Assembly (NCBI GenBank): GCA_964549615.1
Contig: CAZJVP010000011.1
Span: forward strand, 62,001 to 126,000
Reading direction: 5' to 3'
Source of the DNA: CAYVLA01 sp964549615 [NCBI: uncultured Thermococci archaeon]
GTDB taxonomy: Archaea; CAYQAE01; CAYVLA01
Length of the DNA: 64,000 nucleotides
Of the stretch, positions 56,594 to 64,000 are shown piece after piece. The notes beneath the pieces are model-generated. The model was not told the origin of the DNA and ran no database searches. It was given only the letters and a program-made list of their open reading frames with translations. Within the stretch, counting starts at the first letter, position 1. Each line of letters starts with the position of its first letter. Position numbers and translations under genes: made by a program.

Positions 56594-57613
56594 TCAAGCC
56601 TTGAGCCTGATCGACCTGCCCGTCCTAGAGGATTCGTAGGCTGCCATGGCGATCTCCTGATCCTTGAGGGCTTCTTGGCCCGAGTTCAGGGGCTCGGAGT
56701 CCTCACGGATCGCCCGAACCAGATCCTCAACCTCGGCCCTGTAGATGTTCACCGGCTGCGGTGAAACCTCCTTTGCCGCCTGGCCCACGACCTCGAGCCT
56801 AAGCCTGCCGGTGGGCTCCTGCCCTATCGTCCTCTCGGTCACTATGGAGCCCTTCGTACCGTTGAGTTCCAGCCCGTTCCGGGCCCCCGGTCGAGGCATG
56901 TTGAAGAAGCTATCGACGATGCCGTATGCCCCGGCCTTGAACTTGATCGCCACCAGCGATGAGTCCTCCACGGGGTAGCGCATGGAAAAGGTGTCGTTGA
57001 AGGCGAGGACCTGGACGGCATCGCCCAGATACATCCTCATGAGGTCTATCCCATGGATGCCGAGGTCCATCAACGATCCCCCGCCGCTCTGCTCCGGGAT
57101 CTGCCGCCAAGCTCCTGGCATGTCCGGATACCAGCATCCGAACTGGACCCTCGCCGAGACCAGGTTGCCGAGGACGCCTTCCCTGACCATCCTGAGTGCC
57201 TCTTGGTGGCAGCAGTGGAATCTCATCATGAAACCGACCGCCAGCTTCACGCCGTTCCTCCTGCAGCTTGCGATTATGTCCCGGCACTCGCGGACGTTCA
57301 TGGCGAAGGGCTTCTCGCACAGGATGTGCTTCCCGTGCTCAGCAGCTGCGACCGCCTGTCTGCGGTGAAGGTAGTTAGGCGAGGCGATGTAGACCGCATC
57401 GACCTCGGGATCTCGCAGCAGGTCTTCCTCCCTGGTATACCATTTGCTGACGCCGTACTTCTTGGCAAGCGGGCTCAATTTGTCCTCGTGAGGCCCCATG
57501 AGGGCGACCAACCTCGATCCGGGCGAGGGGATGATCCCCTCCGGAATCGTTCTCCTGTCGGCAATTCCCGCGGCTCCGATTATGCCCCAACCGATTGGCT
57601 TCAGGCTGCTCAC
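56594..57613 (-). CDS. Gfo/Idh/MocA oxidoreductase
   Basis: 339 residues. N-terminal Rossmann fold (IGWGIIGAAGIADR), Lys101 in the conserved E-K-P motif (CEKPFAMN) and the D-x-G-x-H catalytic region (MDLGIHGIDLMRMY) identify the family, which oxidises sugar ring hydroxyls, inositol or sugar nucleotides with NAD(P). GTG 57613 lies 10 nt after the aminotransferase stop. Together the pair resembles oxidoreductase/aminotransferase couples that make 3-keto or 3-amino sugars. Confidence 0.9.
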   Translation of the reverse strand: MSSLKPIGWGIIGAAGIADRRTIPEGIIPSPGSRLVALMGPHEDKLSPLAKKYGVSKWYTREEDLLRDPEVDAVYIASPNYLHRRQAVAAAEHGKHILCEKPFAMNVRECRDIIASCRRNGVKLAVGFMMRFHCCHQEALRMVREGVLGNLVSARVQFGCWYPDMPGAWRQIPEQSGGGSLMDLGIHGIDLMRMYLGDAVQVLAFNDTFSMRYPVEDSSLVAIKFKAGAYGIVDSFFNMPRPGARNGLELNGTKGSIVTERTIGQEPTGRLRLEVVGQAAKEVSPQPVNIYRAEVEDLVRAIREDSEPLNSGQEALKDQEIAMAAYESSRTGRSIRLKA

Positions 57614-57623
57614 CTTCCCTAGC

Positions 57624-58907
57624 TTAACCCTTGCTGTAATGGCTGAGCACCTTCTTTATACCTTTGGCTATCAGCTTCATATGGTGCTCCTCAAGAGTGG
57701 GGTAGCAGTGGACTATGAACGTCCTTTCCTCAAGCCATGCAGCGTTGGGGCAGTGGGCCTTCTCGTACTGGACGGATCTTGGATCCGTGTACTCTTTCGA
57801 TCTGAATGGGAACCTGGCTCGTCCGAAGCCGTTATGCTCTGTGAAGGCCCTCTCCTTGTAACACTGGGGCCAGAACTCCCTCCACACCGGGAGGCCCTCG
57901 GCGGCCATGGCTTGGAGAACGGTCTTCTTGTCGGCGTTCAGTGCCTCGAGGTTGAGGACGATCGGGAATACGTAGAACCCGTTCACCTTATCCCTGGTGT
58001 GGACGGGAAGGGTGAGTATTTCCTTGCACTCAGCCAGCTCTCGGATCAAGATCTCCCCGTTCCTTCGCCTGCGGGGAAGATTCCAGGTGTCCATCTTTGA
58101 AAGTTCCTTTATGCCGATTGCAGACTGGATCTCAGTCATTCTGTAGTTGTATCCCACCCTGGTGTGTATGTAGGGGAGCGTACCCTCGGCCTCCAGCAGT
58201 GACAACCGCTTCTCCACGTCGTAACCGTGGTCGCGGAAGGATCGGCACGTCCATGCCAGCTCCTCATCATCGGTGACGACCGCGCCGCCCTCGCCACCAG
58301 TTGTGAAGGTCTTGTTCTGGCAGAAGCTGAAGCATCCGGCATCGCCGAACGTGCCGACCTTCTTGCCCTTGTAGACGGCCCCGTGGGCCTCTGCGCAGTC
58401 CTCGATGACGAACAGATCGTACTCCTTGGCGATCCTAAGGATCCGGTCCATCTCGCAGACGTTGCCGTATAGGTGTACGGGGATGATCGCTCTGGTGCGT
58501 CCGGTCACTTTCCTCTCCACATCGTCGGGATCGATGCAGTGGTCGTTCCTGCTGACGTCTGCGAAGACCGGTATCGCGCCCGCCTGCAGGACGCAGAACG
58601 AGGTCGCGATGAACGTGTACGACGGAACTATCACCTCGTCCCCCGGCCCGATCCCGAGGCTTGCGACAGCGGTGTGAAGGGCGCTGGTTCCGCTAGTGGT
58701 GGTTATGCAATACTTGGACCCGTTCCACTGGGCAAACCTGCGCTCAAACTCCATGCCGAGGGTACCGGTCCAGTAGTTCACCTTGCCTGATCGCAGGGGC
58801 TCAACCGCCGCCCTGATCGTATCCTTGTCAAACCACGGCCAGGGGGGCAAAGGCCCCCTGATCATCGGTTTCCCTCCATCAATCGCAAGCCGATCTTCGC
58901 CGCTCAT
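57624..58907 (-). CDS. DegT/DnrJ/EryC1/StrS sugar aminotransferase
   Basis: 427 residues of a fold-type I PLP enzyme. The active-site Lys199 is in SFCQNKTFTTGGEGG, the cofactor-binding Asp in VIEDCAEAHGA, and the SGTSALH and VPSYTFIATS strings are standard. It transfers an amino group to a keto-sugar (usually nucleotide-linked). The Gfo/Idh gene follows in the same operon and could make the keto substrate. It stops at a TAA (57624-57626), a genuine use of that codon here. Confidence 0.93.
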   Translation of the reverse strand: MSGEDRLAIDGGKPMIRGPLPPWPWFDKDTIRAAVEPLRSGKVNYWTGTLGMEFERRFAQWNGSKYCITTTSGTSALHTAVASLGIGPGDEVIVPSYTFIATSFCVLQAGAIPVFADVSRNDHCIDPDDVERKVTGRTRAIIPVHLYGNVCEMDRILRIAKEYDLFVIEDCAEAHGAVYKGKKVGTFGDAGCFSFCQNKTFTTGGEGGAVVTDDEELAWTCRSFRDHGYDVEKRLSLLEAEGTLPYIHTRVGYNYRMTEIQSAIGIKELSKMDTWNLPRRRRNGEILIRELAECKEILTLPVHTRDKVNGFYVFPIVLNLEALNADKKTVLQAMAAEGLPVWREFWPQCYKERAFTEHNGFGRARFPFRSKEYTDPRSVQYEKAHCPNAAWLEERTFIVHCYPTLEEHHMKLIAKGIKKVLSHYSKG

Positions 58908-59088
58908 CGGGATTGACTCCTCTGTTCGGTGGCTTGCTTGCGCACGAACCTCCCCTATAGCTTTTGCCCTGTTTGCTACTCACCCCCGGCACGGCCAATA
59001 GCCCCTGTGCCCTCGACAATCGGCCCTTGAGAGCGCAAGACCGTACCTGAAGCAGTCCCGGCGCTGGGCTCATGAATCGGCCCCGTAC

Positions 59089-59949
59089 TCAGATGCTCGG
59101 TGGAGCCCCATCCGTCGTTGCCGTGAATCCGTACTGCAGAATGTTGGGTGTCGTCCCGCCAAGGATTTCGAACTCCTCGAACACCGTCCTGGATGCACCA
59201 GCGCCGAAGTATATCCTTTGCTCTTTCTCGAAGTGGCCCCGGTCCGATTCCAGATACGCGATGATCGTCGCCCAGCCGGGGTCCCCGTGGTTGACAGCCG
59301 TTCCGAAGATCGTGATGCCGTGCACTTTGTTGCTTTGATTGGTGGGAACAACGTAGTCTATGAACTTGACGTGTGTGGAAATGCGGAGACTCGTGAAGCT
59401 GACGTTCATTCGATATGGCGCCCAGAAGTCCGGGGGGATGACGAAGATGTCCCCAGACACTAGGGTTGTCTCGCGTCGGCCGCGATCCGAGTCGGTGAGA
59501 AAGGGCCGGTAGGATGCCGTCACGTTGTACTCTCCGGGCGTGGAGAAGACGTCCGTCGTCGAGAGCCGCACCCCGTCACCTCTCCTCCACGCCGTCCATT
59601 CGCCGAAGAGGTCATAGGTCTGAGAGATGGACCCACCTGCCTGGAGAAGGACCTCTCCGGCCAACATGCTCAGGTTGCTGAGACGGATGCCCTCGTAGAC
59701 GGCGCCGTCCGGCGTCACGACCCAGAACAGAGGGTTTGATGAAAGGATCAGGTCGAACTCACTCACGTTCTTAGCAATCCTTCCACTGTTCGTACAGATA
59801 ACAGTGAATGAAAGCGCGGGCGCGGTGGTGTTGAGATTCACCTCTACCTCAAAGACAAGCCCATCATCCGGGGGTTTGGCCGGCAACAGGCAGCCCGATA
59901 TCGTGAGGACCAAACACAATGGGACCCAGCGAATGAACCTCAATCCCAC
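59089..59949 (-). CDS. Putative lipoprotein
   Basis: 286 residues from GTG 59949; the frame continues upstream without protein character. The start is supported by AGCTTTATTG about 25-30 nt before it. A signal segment ends in a lipobox-like LTISGC near residue 20. The mature part is beta-rich and Asn/Ser/Thr-rich with several N-glycosylation-like sites (NTTAPALSF, NQSN), built like two Ig-like domains (LVFEVEVNLNTTAPALSFTV; YNVTASYRPFL). No family is recognised. Likely a surface protein. Confidence 0.55.
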   Translation of the reverse strand: MGLRFIRWVPLCLVLTISGCLLPAKPPDDGLVFEVEVNLNTTAPALSFTVICTNSGRIAKNVSEFDLILSSNPLFWVVTPDGAVYEGIRLSNLSMLAGEVLLQAGGSISQTYDLFGEWTAWRRGDGVRLSTTDVFSTPGEYNVTASYRPFLTDSDRGRRETTLVSGDIFVIPPDFWAPYRMNVSFTSLRISTHVKFIDYVVPTNQSNKVHGITIFGTAVNHGDPGWATIIAYLESDRGHFEKEQRIYFGAGASRTVFEEFEILGGTTPNILQYGFTATTDGAPPSI

Positions 59950-59970
59950 GACTGCATATGCTTGACGGAT

Positions 59971-59980
59971 CAATAAAGCT
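59971..59980 (-). promoter_or_regulatory. TATA-like box for putative lipoprotein
   Basis: AGCTTTATTG on the minus strand, 22-31 nt before GTG 59949. Confidence 0.45.
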
Positions 59981-60141
59981 TTCGCCTGGGAGGTGGAGGT
60001 GGCGAGATCGATGGGATGCTCCCCAAGATGCCACTTCAACTGAACCCCATGAGAGGGTGCGGGGCGGTTCATGGGATGGGGTCCCTTGCAGCGTTCTAGG
60101 ACCGTGAAGGACTGAGCGGGCACGGGGCGCGCGGGAAAGGG

Positions 60142-60148
60142 TTTTAAG
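60142..60148 (+). promoter_or_regulatory. TATA-like box for PLDc_N/ABC operon
   Basis: TTTTAAG about 32-38 nt before GTG 60180. Confidence 0.4.
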
Positions 60149-60179
60149 AAAGCCGACCTAGGCGAAGACCGATAGTTCC

Positions 60180-60374
60180 GTGCCCGACGCCAACATACCG
60201 CTGATAGTCGCACCTTTGGTCCTTCTCCAGGTGGTCCTCGTCGTCCTCGCTCTGCTCGATCTTAGGAAGCAGGAGAAGGTGAAGTATCTCGGCAAGCGGC
60301 TCTGGGCGGTGTTCATCGTCCTCGTGGGGATCTTCGGGCCGCTCGTCTACTTCATGCTGGGTCGTGCGGACTGA
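60180..60374 (+). CDS. PLDc_N-like small membrane protein
   Basis: 64 residues: two hydrophobic helices (about 7-27 and 41-60) with a basic loop, ending G-P-L-V-Y-F-M-L-G-R. This matches the short membrane domain found at the N-terminus of phospholipase-D-like synthases and alone in many ABC operons. Its stop and the ATG of the ABC ATPase overlap by one base, so translation is coupled. Confidence 0.75.
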   Translation: MPDANIPLIVAPLVLLQVVLVVLALLDLRKQEKVKYLGKRLWAVFIVLVGIFGPLVYFMLGRAD

Positions 60375-61294
60375 TGGCAGAGGCAATCAGGTGCGAGGGC
60401 CTTACGAGGACCTTCGGCCCAATTGTTGCGGTTGACCATCTGGACCTGAGCGTGGAGGAGAATAGCATCTTCGGATTTCTGGGTCCCAATGGCGCCGGCA
60501 AGTCGACTACGATAAAGATGCTGGTCGGGCTCATCGAGCCCACGGCTGGAAAGGCGATCGTTGCGGGCGTCGATGCGCGAGATCACTCGATCCGGTCCAG
60601 GCACAGGTTGGGCTACCTTCCCGAGAACCCCAACTTCTACGGTTGGATGAGCGGGGAGGAGTTGCTCCTCTTCGTTGGCAGGCTGTTTGGCGTGAGAGGA
60701 GCCGAGCTTCGGGATCGGGTGGATGTGCTGCTTAAGGAGGTGGGCCTCCATGAGGCCGGAAAGAGGAAGATCTCGGGCTACTCTAGGGGCATGAAGCAGC
60801 GACTCGGTATGGCGCAGGCGCTGATCAACAACCCGAGTGTGCTCTTGCTCGATGAACCCTGCTCGGCCTTGGATCCTATCGGGAGGATGGAGGTTCTCAA
60901 CATGATCCGGAGGTTGGGACGGGAAACCACCGTGTTCATGTCCACGCACATCCTCGCCGATGTCGATAGGATCTGCGACAGTGTGGCAATCATCAACAGG
61001 GGGCGGCTCGTGGCCCAGTCGGGAATCGAGGAACTGAGACGCAGGTATGCATTGCCGGTTTTCAGGATCGCGTTTGAGACGAAGCCCACCCGCTTCCGGG
61101 AGGCGCTCGAAGGGCAAGGGTGGGTGGAACGGGTGGACGAAGAGGGTCCGTCGTCGTTCATGGTGAGGGTGAGCGACTTGGACAAGGCCAAGGACTTGCT
61201 GCCAAAGATCGCCGCTGCGGATGATGCTAGGCTTGTTAGGTACGAGCTGTCATCCCCGACTCTGGAGGAGATATTCGTCAGGATGGTGGGCTAG
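60374..61294 (+). CDS. ABC transporter ATP-binding protein
   Basis: 306 residues. Walker A GPNGAGKST (37-45), a signature-like SGYSRGMKQR, Walker B VLLLDEPCSALDP and the H-switch THILAD are all visible. A C-terminal alpha/beta domain of about 80 residues (FRIAFETKPTRFREALEG) marks the drug/export (ABC-2, CcmA-like) branch. It pairs with the permease at 61294 and the membrane protein at 60180. Confidence 0.95.
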   Translation: MAEAIRCEGLTRTFGPIVAVDHLDLSVEENSIFGFLGPNGAGKSTTIKMLVGLIEPTAGKAIVAGVDARDHSIRSRHRLGYLPENPNFYGWMSGEELLLFVGRLFGVRGAELRDRVDVLLKEVGLHEAGKRKISGYSRGMKQRLGMAQALINNPSVLLLDEPCSALDPIGRMEVLNMIRRLGRETTVFMSTHILADVDRICDSVAIINRGRLVAQSGIEELRRRYALPVFRIAFETKPTRFREALEGQGWVERVDEEGPSSFMVRVSDLDKAKDLLPKIAAADDARLVRYELSSPTLEEIFVRMVG

Positions 61295-62043
61295 TGAGCT
61301 TCGCAGTGCTCCTGCGCAAGGAGTTCAAGGAGATCGTTCGGACCAAGAGGATCATCGTGCTGCCCGCTGTCTTCCTCTTCTTCGGAATCCTTGGGCCTGT
61401 GCTGCTCTACATGACTCCGGAGCTACTCAAGTCGCAAGGGCTCAATTTCACCATGCCTGCGCCGACGCCGGTGCAGTCGGCCGGCGAGTACTACGAATCG
61501 GCATCCAGCTTCGCTGCCATCGCGATCATCCTGGTCTCGATGGGCGCCGTAGTCGAGGAGAAGGCCAGGGGCACGATACAGATCGTGCTCACCAAGCCCG
61601 CTAGGCGTAGCTGCTTCATAGCAGCGAAGTACATAGCCCTTGCCTGCCTATCCTTGGTTTCGATGTTCATGGGATCGGTGGCGTGTCTGTACTACACCGG
61701 ACTGCTCATCGGCCATCTGCCTATCGGACCATACATGATCTCGACCATGTTGGTTGGACTCTTTCTGTGTTTCGTCGTTGCCCTCACCTTGTTCTTCAGC
61801 ACGGTGCTCGGCAGCCAGATGGCGGCGGGCGGAGCCACGATAGTGGTCTTCTTCCTGCTCGGCGCGCTGCCCATCGCCAGCAAGGCGTTGAGGACGATGC
61901 TGCCGAATGGGCTGGTTGGGCTGGGAAACGCGGTCTTGGCAGGCGAGTCGCCCACCCTGCTGGCCCCGGTGGTTGCAGATCTTGTGCTGATCGTCCTGAT
62001 CCTGATTGCGGCCTGGGCGATATTCTCCAGACAGGAGCTCTAG
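61294..62043 (+). CDS. ABC-2 type permease
   Basis: 249 residues with six hydrophobic segments. It starts MSFAVLLRKEFKEIVRTKRIIVLPAVFLFF, has a large extracellular loop after the first helix, a VSMGAVVEEKARGTIQIVLTKPARR cytoplasmic loop typical of ABC-2 (DUF3533/CcmB-like) exporters, and a final helix. GTG 61294 overlaps the ATPase stop by one base. Export of lipid, drug or polysaccharide is possible. Confidence 0.85.
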   Translation: MSFAVLLRKEFKEIVRTKRIIVLPAVFLFFGILGPVLLYMTPELLKSQGLNFTMPAPTPVQSAGEYYESASSFAAIAIILVSMGAVVEEKARGTIQIVLTKPARRSCFIAAKYIALACLSLVSMFMGSVACLYYTGLLIGHLPIGPYMISTMLVGLFLCFVVALTLFFSTVLGSQMAAGGATIVVFFLLGALPIASKALRTMLPNGLVGLGNAVLAGESPTLLAPVVADLVLIVLILIAAWAIFSRQEL

Positions 62044-62117
62044 CTGACAAGCCCATGCCCCGGCTTGCCGACCGTCGGGGTCTACGCAAGAGAGCAACCC
62101 CTATCGAAGCGGGTCTG

Positions 62118-62975
62118 TCATGTGCCTCTTTGCGCGTTGGCTCGTCGAAGGGTTATGTATGCAACCTCCGGAGGACACAGGAATCTGGCGGGCACGGCCG
62201 TCGTTCCGACTCCGTTCGTCACGTACACAGCGGTCCCGGCGCGGCGGTATAGGCCCGAGACGTAGCCACCTCCCGCCCACCTTGCCCAGGGCGCCCCGAC
62301 CAAGGGCAGCCGTATCTGCCCACCGTGGGTATGTCCCGAGAGGACCAGTTGGACGCCTTCCGGCAGCCTATTCACTATCTCCGGCGAATGCGCGAGCAAA
62401 ATTATGAACCCGCCCTCCGTCCCTTTCAGCGCTTCCGGGACTCGATCAGCACCGAGGGAGGGATCGTCGGTTCCTGCAATCCATATCCGGGACCCGTCCA
62501 GATCGATGGGCTCGGCATCGTTGATCAACAGCCGGATGCCGACTGCTTCGAGGTCACCACGCAGCGCGCTCCCCGTCCAGCCCGTATAGTATTCCCAGTT
62601 TCCCTGAACGGCCCAGACACCCAGACGGGCGGTCAGATTCGATAGGTAGGTCAGGCATTCCTCCCTATGCCGCCGATCCGACACGAGGTCACCGGTGAGC
62701 GCGATGAGGTCGGGCGGATCCTCCTTGACGATCTTGAGCACAGCCCGCTCGCGGTCCCCGATGCGGCGTAGATGAAGGTCAGAGATATGTGCTACGCGTA
62801 GGCCCTCGGCCGAGGGTGGCAGGTCCGGGATGAAGACGGTGATCTTCCTCGTGCGGACCATATTGGGTTCGACGAGGAAGGCGTACAGCCCTATCCCAAG
62901 GAAGGCCAGCGCGAGGAATCCGACCATTGCGTCTGGCCCACGAGCACACCGCATCGGCGGCCAGCAAATCTTCAT
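62118..62975 (-). CDS. Calcineurin-like metallophosphoesterase, membrane-bound, with altered GNHE motif
   Basis: 285 residues. An N-terminal membrane helix (about 18-36) leads to D-x-H at 66-68 (ISDLHLRR), GD at 95-96 (LTGDLVSD), then G-N-W-E (125-128) instead of G-N-H-E, an active-site His in LLAHSPEI and GHTHGGQ near the end. The enzyme type removes phosphate or splits phosphodiesters, and YkuE-like ones act on undecaprenyl or lipid-linked phosphates. The Trp replacement removes a usual catalytic His and may change specificity or reduce activity. ATG 62975 has GAGGAAG at 4-6 nt. Confidence 0.8.
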   Translation of the reverse strand: MKICWPPMRCARGPDAMVGFLALAFLGIGLYAFLVEPNMVRTRKITVFIPDLPPSAEGLRVAHISDLHLRRIGDRERAVLKIVKEDPPDLIALTGDLVSDRRHREECLTYLSNLTARLGVWAVQGNWEYYTGWTGSALRGDLEAVGIRLLINDAEPIDLDGSRIWIAGTDDPSLGADRVPEALKGTEGGFIILLAHSPEIVNRLPEGVQLVLSGHTHGGQIRLPLVGAPWARWAGGGYVSGLYRRAGTAVYVTNGVGTTAVPARFLCPPEVAYITLRRANAQRGT

Positions 62976-63014
62976 GTTGCTTCCTCGAAATGCTTCCCTT
63001 GATCGCGCCGAACG

Positions 63015-64000
63015 CTAGGCGATCCTAGTCGTGCCCGACGCGCGGTAAAGCCTCCTTCTCACCATGATGGACCACAGGACGGAGCCCGACGCCATCAGCG
63101 TGCCCGCCACCGCGCACCATTCCACGGCGTACACCCAAAGGAGAGCTCTGTCCTTGAGCTTGAGCGCTAGATCCGACACCCGAGCCAGCCCACGAAGGGC
63201 TTTGCTCAGGGCTTCTGCAGACCCCTCGATGTCCTGTTCCAAGTATAGCTCTCTCCCCTCGGACTCGATAGCATCTACCTTTGCGATCTCACTGTCAATG
63301 GACTGCCGGTTTGCGCCAAATCTCTCCACGAAGTCGCAGAGCTCGAAGAGCATGGACTTCTCTTCCTGGTAGAGGGAAAACAGGCTCCGAGCCGATGCCA
63401 CTCCATGATGTCCTGGGGGAGGTCCCTGCCAAGAGCATAGAGGACCATATTGAGGAAGACGTCCATCGCGTACTTGTAGCCGTCGCTTCCTCCCCACCTC
63501 GTCCACCAGAGGTTGTAGTCCGACTGTATATCCGAGGCCACGCTCCAAGTGGTTCCCTTTCCGTACTGCCACGCCACCGTGAATGGCATCCCGGTGCCCC
63601 TTGCCGCGCGCAAGGTGGCGAAGGTCGTCGAGCCATCCTTGGCACGCAGTTCCGCGCACTGCCTTCCCGGTTGCTCCTCCGCGCCAAGCTCGATGAACGG
63701 CGTGAAGACGGGCGGGATCCCGGGCCGCCTAACGATCGTTATCTTGAAGTTCTCAACGTACAGTATCCGGTCGTATGTTTGGATGTATTCCGTTGGGAAG
63801 GCGGACGCGACGCTGGACCTTTCCCAGGACTGTCTGAATTCGGCGACCCATGATATGCCTCCGCCCAGGGTGGTCAGCCCGCCCAGGCCGGAGTCCCTGA
63901 TTGCCCGATACATGAAGTCCACCTGCTGGGGAGTGAAGTGGCCGAAGTAGGTGTCAACGTAGCATAGGAAGTCGTAGTCGGTCAGGCACGAATACGTCCT
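63015..64000 (-). pseudogene. Membrane-anchored GATase1-like protein, paralogue 4, partial and frameshifted
   Basis: The N-terminal part lies beyond the window edge. In one frame the ectodomain runs to about 63395 (YSCLTDYDFLCYVDTYFGH..., GLGGLTTLGGGISWVAEF, LGRDLPQDIMEWHR). The stalk and C-terminus follow in another (ARSLFSLYQEEKSMLFELCDFVERFGANRQ..., WVYAVEWCAV...MVRRRLYRASG). A single shift near 63400 would join them in a layout identical to paralogues 1-3. This is a recent pseudogene or an indel in the assembly. Confidence 0.75.

Overview
The window reads as a chromosomal stretch of a high-GC archaeon, probably in the Thermoproteota/TACK group. The evidence is as follows. Many genes begin at or just after a TATA-like box lying about 20-35 nt upstream of the start (leaderless or short-leader transcripts). 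GTG and TTG starts are common. There is a UbiA/geranylgeranylglycerol-phosphate-synthase-like prenyltransferase, a KaiC-like ATPase, an archaeal-type RNase J and a MEDS-domain protein. A more exact placement cannot be made by eye. I see no rRNA, tRNA, CRISPR array or intact insertion sequence.

The main theme is complex-glycan breakdown. From left to right: a broken sialidase/BNR-repeat gene (1-1085); an aldo-keto reductase and an alcohol dehydrogenase (1941-3975); zinc-ribbon membrane proteins and a lone Cas4-like nuclease (4253-6468); an SDR, a GH67/GH20-like hydrolase, a five-bladed-propeller hydrolase and a GH106-type alpha-L-rhamnosidase (6860-15056); a frameshifted chromate transporter (15161-16266); a GATase1-like membrane-anchored protein and MscS (16761-19133); an amidohydrolase (19232-20404); a zinc ribbon/KaiC-like/membrane-protein set divergent from UbiA (20471-23651); a uroporphyrinogen-decarboxylase-like methyltransferase, a large secreted TIM-barrel protein, a radical SAM protein and a CE15-like esterase (23864-30059). 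Next come an RNase J - PPC domain - ADP-ribosylglycohydrolase operon and a VapBC-type pair (30124-34086); a secreted propeller protein and a six-hairpin glycosidase-like protein (34173-40150); HtrA and a MEDS protein (40577-43118); a GH130-like pseudogene, an esterase, a TIM-barrel hydrolase and a sulfatase (43155-48228); two divergent GATase1-like paralogues (48333-51211); GDPD and an L-fucose-isomerase-like enzyme (51202-53675); another TIM-barrel protein, an HD hydrolase, a Gfo/Idh oxidoreductase with a DegT aminotransferase, a lipoprotein, a PLDc_N/ABC transporter operon, a metallophosphoesterase, and a fourth GATase1-like paralogue that runs off the end.

Two points stand out. First, four paralogues (16761, 48333, 50006, 63015) share a secreted GATase1-like domain, a helical stalk and an almost invariant C-terminal module of about 41 residues. 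That module is a membrane segment carrying WVYxxEW followed by a basic tail, MxRRxxYR. It is better conserved than the ectodomain, and the usual GATase nucleophile is absent in at least three copies. Second, four otherwise recognisable genes are broken: an in-frame TAA in the sialidase, a frameshift in chrA, a TAA plus a frameshift in the GH130-like gene, and a frameshift in the fourth paralogue. This suggests either decay of accessory glycan genes or consensus errors in the assembly.

A plausible working picture (inference) is that membrane-tethered and cytoplasmic hydrolases, an esterase and a sulfatase release deoxy-sugars and uronates. AKR, ADH, SDR, Gfo/Idh and fucose-isomerase-like enzymes would then process them.
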